Below, piece by piece: positions 62,168 to 64,000 of a stretch of 64,000 nt of DNA (its first letter is position 1; each line of letters starts with the position of its first letter). The notes beneath the pieces were generated by a model, which saw only the letters and a list, made by a program, of their open reading frames with translations, did not search any database and had not been told where the DNA came from. The DNA comes from Gordonia neofelifaecis NRRL B-59395. Lineage in GTDB: Bacteria > Actinomycetota > Actinomycetes > Mycobacteriales > Mycobacteriaceae. Made by a program: the position numbers and the translations under genes. The stretch lies in assembly GCF_000192435.1 (NCBI RefSeq), contig NZ_AEUD01000006.1:62001-126000 (forward strand). Reading direction: 5' to 3'.

Positions 62168-63344
62168 GAGGTGTACCTCCGAACAACAACTGGAAGAGCT
62201 TGCGCGACTCCACCTTCGGGGTGGTGCGCGGCTGGTACGGCGTCGCCGCGTTGTCGACGACGTAGAACGGGACGTGCTCCTTGGACTGGACGTCCGTCAG
62301 ACCCGCCTGGCAAGTCGGCGGACCGTCGCCGCGGACCTCCGGAAGGTCCTGCGGGTAGCGGTACGGGTCCTGTCCGGGGATCAGGCCGGCGTCCAGCAGC
62401 AGCATGCCGTTGCGGCCGCCGAGCAGCGGCGTCGCGATGTCGGTGGCATCGGACGCGGCGGTGATGAAGCACCGCAGACCGGGAGCCTGACGACCGAGCA
62501 GCCGGGTGACCGGGTTCAGGTCGGTCAGTGTCGAGATCAGGTTCTTCTTCGACGCGGTGAGCACGCCGTTGACGGTGTTCGTCATGCCGGTCACGTTGAT
62601 CAGCAGTGCGTCGAGGTTGGACGCATTGTCGACGAGCGTATTGCCGACGACGGTCGCATTGTCGACCACGCGCATCAGGTCGGGCATGGCGTCGGCGTAC
62701 ACGTTCGTCGCTCCGGCCCCCTCGCGAAGCAGCCGGTTCAGCTCGGGCAGGTGCGGGTTGGTCTTGCCGAGGATGTCGGTCAGCTGGACCAGGGAGTCGC
62801 CGATCGCCTTGCCGCGTCCGGACAGCGCCTCGTCGACCGCGCCGATCGTGACGTTCAGCTTGTCCGGCTGCAGCTCCGCGAGCACGTTCACCAGCTGCTG
62901 GTACACGGTGTTCAGTTCGACCACCACGTGGTCCGCACGAATCACCGAGCCCGCCGAGAGCTGCCCCTGCGGTCCGCTCGCGGGGACCACCAGGTTCACC
63001 GCCTTGGCGCCGAAGATGGTGTTGGACTTGATGTCGGCGTAGACGTTCGCGGGCACCAGGTCGATCTGGTCCGCCGCCATGTCGAGCTTCAGTTCGGCGC
63101 GATCACCGACACTCGTCACCGATGCGACGCGACCGACCTCCACGCCGCGCAGCTTGACCTTCGCGTCGGGATTCATCACCAGACCCGCGCGCGGCGCGAA
63201 CAGGGTCACGGTCTTGGTGCTGGAGAACCAGCCCAGGAACTGACCCGAGGCGAGCGCGACGATGCCGACGAGCGCACCGACCATGATGAGGGCTGCGAGC
63301 TTCCGGGTCCGGTTGCTGTAGCCCCTGCTGTTCTTCTTCGCCAT
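62160..63344 (-). CDS. mceA: MceA-family protein
   Basis: 394 residues: basic N-terminus, membrane helix (about 15-38), MCE domain (TVTLFAPRAGLVMNPDAKVKL with the PLL-like loop), helical region, and the position-A ending with CQAGLTDVQSKEHVPFYVVD. First mce subunit after the permease genes. In mce4 of M. tuberculosis this operon imports cholesterol; the substrate here is inferred from the nearby KstR box only. Confidence 0.92.
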   Translation of the reverse strand: MAKKNSRGYSNRTRKLAALIMVGALVGIVALASGQFLGWFSSTKTVTLFAPRAGLVMNPDAKVKLRGVEVGRVASVTSVGDRAELKLDMAADQIDLVPANVYADIKSNTIFGAKAVNLVVPASGPQGQLSAGSVIRADHVVVELNTVYQQLVNVLAELQPDKLNVTIGAVDEALSGRGKAIGDSLVQLTDILGKTNPHLPELNRLLREGAGATNVYADAMPDLMRVVDNATVVGNTLVDNASNLDALLINVTGMTNTVNGVLTASKKNLISTLTDLNPVTRLLGRQAPGLRCFITAASDATDIATPLLGGRNGMLLLDAGLIPGQDPYRYPQDLPEVRGDGPPTCQAGLTDVQSKEHVPFYVVDNAATPYQPRTTPKVESRKLFQLLFGGTPRG

Positions 63345-63348
63345 CCGT

Positions 63349-64000
63349 TCAGCCCGCCAGATTGAACTTGCCGTCGGCGCCGTAGATCGCGAGCGACGTG
63401 AGAAGGGTGATGACCACGACGACGACCAGCGACGCGCGAACTGCGTTGCCGACGGCCACGCCGACGCCGACCGGACCGCCGGAGGCGTTGAAGCCGTAGT
63501 AGGTGTGAATGAGCATGACCGCCACGGCCATGCAGATCGCCTGCACGAACGACCACAGGATGTCCGACGGGATCAGGAACGTCGAGAAGTAGTGGTCGTA
63601 CACGCCGGACGACTGCCCGTACAGGACGACCGTCGCGAACCGGCTGGCGAGGAACGACGCGAGCGCCGCGAGCGAGTACAGCGGGATGATCGCGACCAGT
63701 CCGGCGACGATGCGGGTACTCACCAGGTACGGCACCGACGAGATCGCCATGACCTCGAGCGCGTCGATCTCCTCCGACACCCGCATGGCGCCGAGCTGCG
63801 CCGTCGCACCCGCGCCGATGGTCGCGGCGAGGGCGATGCCGGCGATAACCGGAACCGCGATGCGGACGTTGATGAACGCCGAGAAGAAGCCGGTGAGCGC
63901 CTCGACGCCGATGTTGGCCAGCGAACTGTAGCCCTGGACGGCGATGGTGCCGCCCGTGAACAGCGTCAGGAAGCCGACCACGACGACGGTGCCGCCGATC
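63349..64000 (-). CDS. yrbEB: YrbEB-type MlaE permease (5' end outside window)
   Basis: Membrane permease of the Mce transporter, MlaE family. The visible part has about five helices and the family motif GAGATAQLGAMRVSEEIDALEVM, followed by VPYLVSTRIVAG. It reaches the right edge without a start. The EEIDALEVM helix is the probable contact to the MlaF-like ATPase. It ends 4 nt before mceA. A yrbEA gene is expected just outside. Confidence 0.93.
   Translation of the reverse strand, partial: IGGTVVVVGFLTLFTGGTIAVQGYSSLANIGVEALTGFFSAFINVRIAVPVIAGIALAATIGAGATAQLGAMRVSEEIDALEVMAISSVPYLVSTRIVAGLVAIIPLYSLAALASFLASRFATVVLYGQSSGVYDHYFSTFLIPSDILWSFVQAICMAVAVMLIHTYYGFNASGGPVGVGVAVGNAVRASLVVVVVITLLTSLAIYGADGKFNLAG

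Overview
The window is high-GC actinobacterial chromosome. Mycothiol synthesis (mshA), an mce lipid-import operon, CarD, MhuD, the 33-residue ribosomal protein bS22 and the hemA-hemC-hemD-hemB order all point to Mycobacteriales. Gordonia or a close relative is my best guess, partly because of the short intergenic repeats reading tggttgagcgag...gagtcgaaacc. No rRNA, tRNA, CRISPR array, insertion sequence or prophage was seen, and nearly all of the window is core genome. I did not find a wholly new multi-gene system. The unusual signals are regulatory or lie in intergenic DNA.

Layout. 1-1.1 kb: the edge of an ABC transporter ATPase gene and a small membrane protein. 1.3-2.0 kb: bldC, a long stem-structured element and a 55-residue membrane protein. 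2.0-16.3 kb (minus strand): cytochrome c maturation genes (ccsB, resB, ccdA, a TlpA-like thioredoxin), hemL, an SGNH esterase, three membrane proteins of unknown role, then heme synthesis (hemB, hemD, hemC, hemA) and a glutaredoxin. 16.4-33.2 kb: a serB1-like phosphatase, a frameshifted AbiEi-type gene between two copies of a hairpin, an acyltransferase, an epimerase, bS22, a small HTH protein, proC, a thioesterase, a TIM-barrel protein, a VSELIARSE membrane protein, ppx, a Cys-rich protein, regX3-senX3, a GNAT, gpm, a YbjN-like protein and mshA. From memory this follows the M. tuberculosis Rv0486-Rv0529 block.

33.3-41.1 kb is accessory or lineage-specific: a zinc ABC transporter behind a Zur-like operator, a DUF2599-like lipoprotein with a type-B carboxylesterase, pxpA-rarD, and a PAP2 membrane protein. 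41.2-52.8 kb follows the Rv3579c-Rv3592 block: carD-ispD-ispF-cysS-rlmB, lpqE, radA, a thioesterase, disA, a membrane-anchored protein, carbonic anhydrase, mutY, a hydrolase and the heme-degrading mhuD. 52.8-64 kb holds an aldehyde dehydrogenase behind a perfect KstR-type operator, converging on an mce operon (yrbEB, mceA-F, two Mce-associated proteins) that runs off the right edge. The operator suggests, but does not prove, that this is a sterol-related (mce4-like) locus.

Many genes at the head of transcripts lack a Shine-Dalgarno sequence. They carry a TANNNT -10 box ending 6-8 nt before the start codon, the pattern of leaderless transcripts. disA and the thioesterase beside it seem to share one symmetric -10 box in this way.
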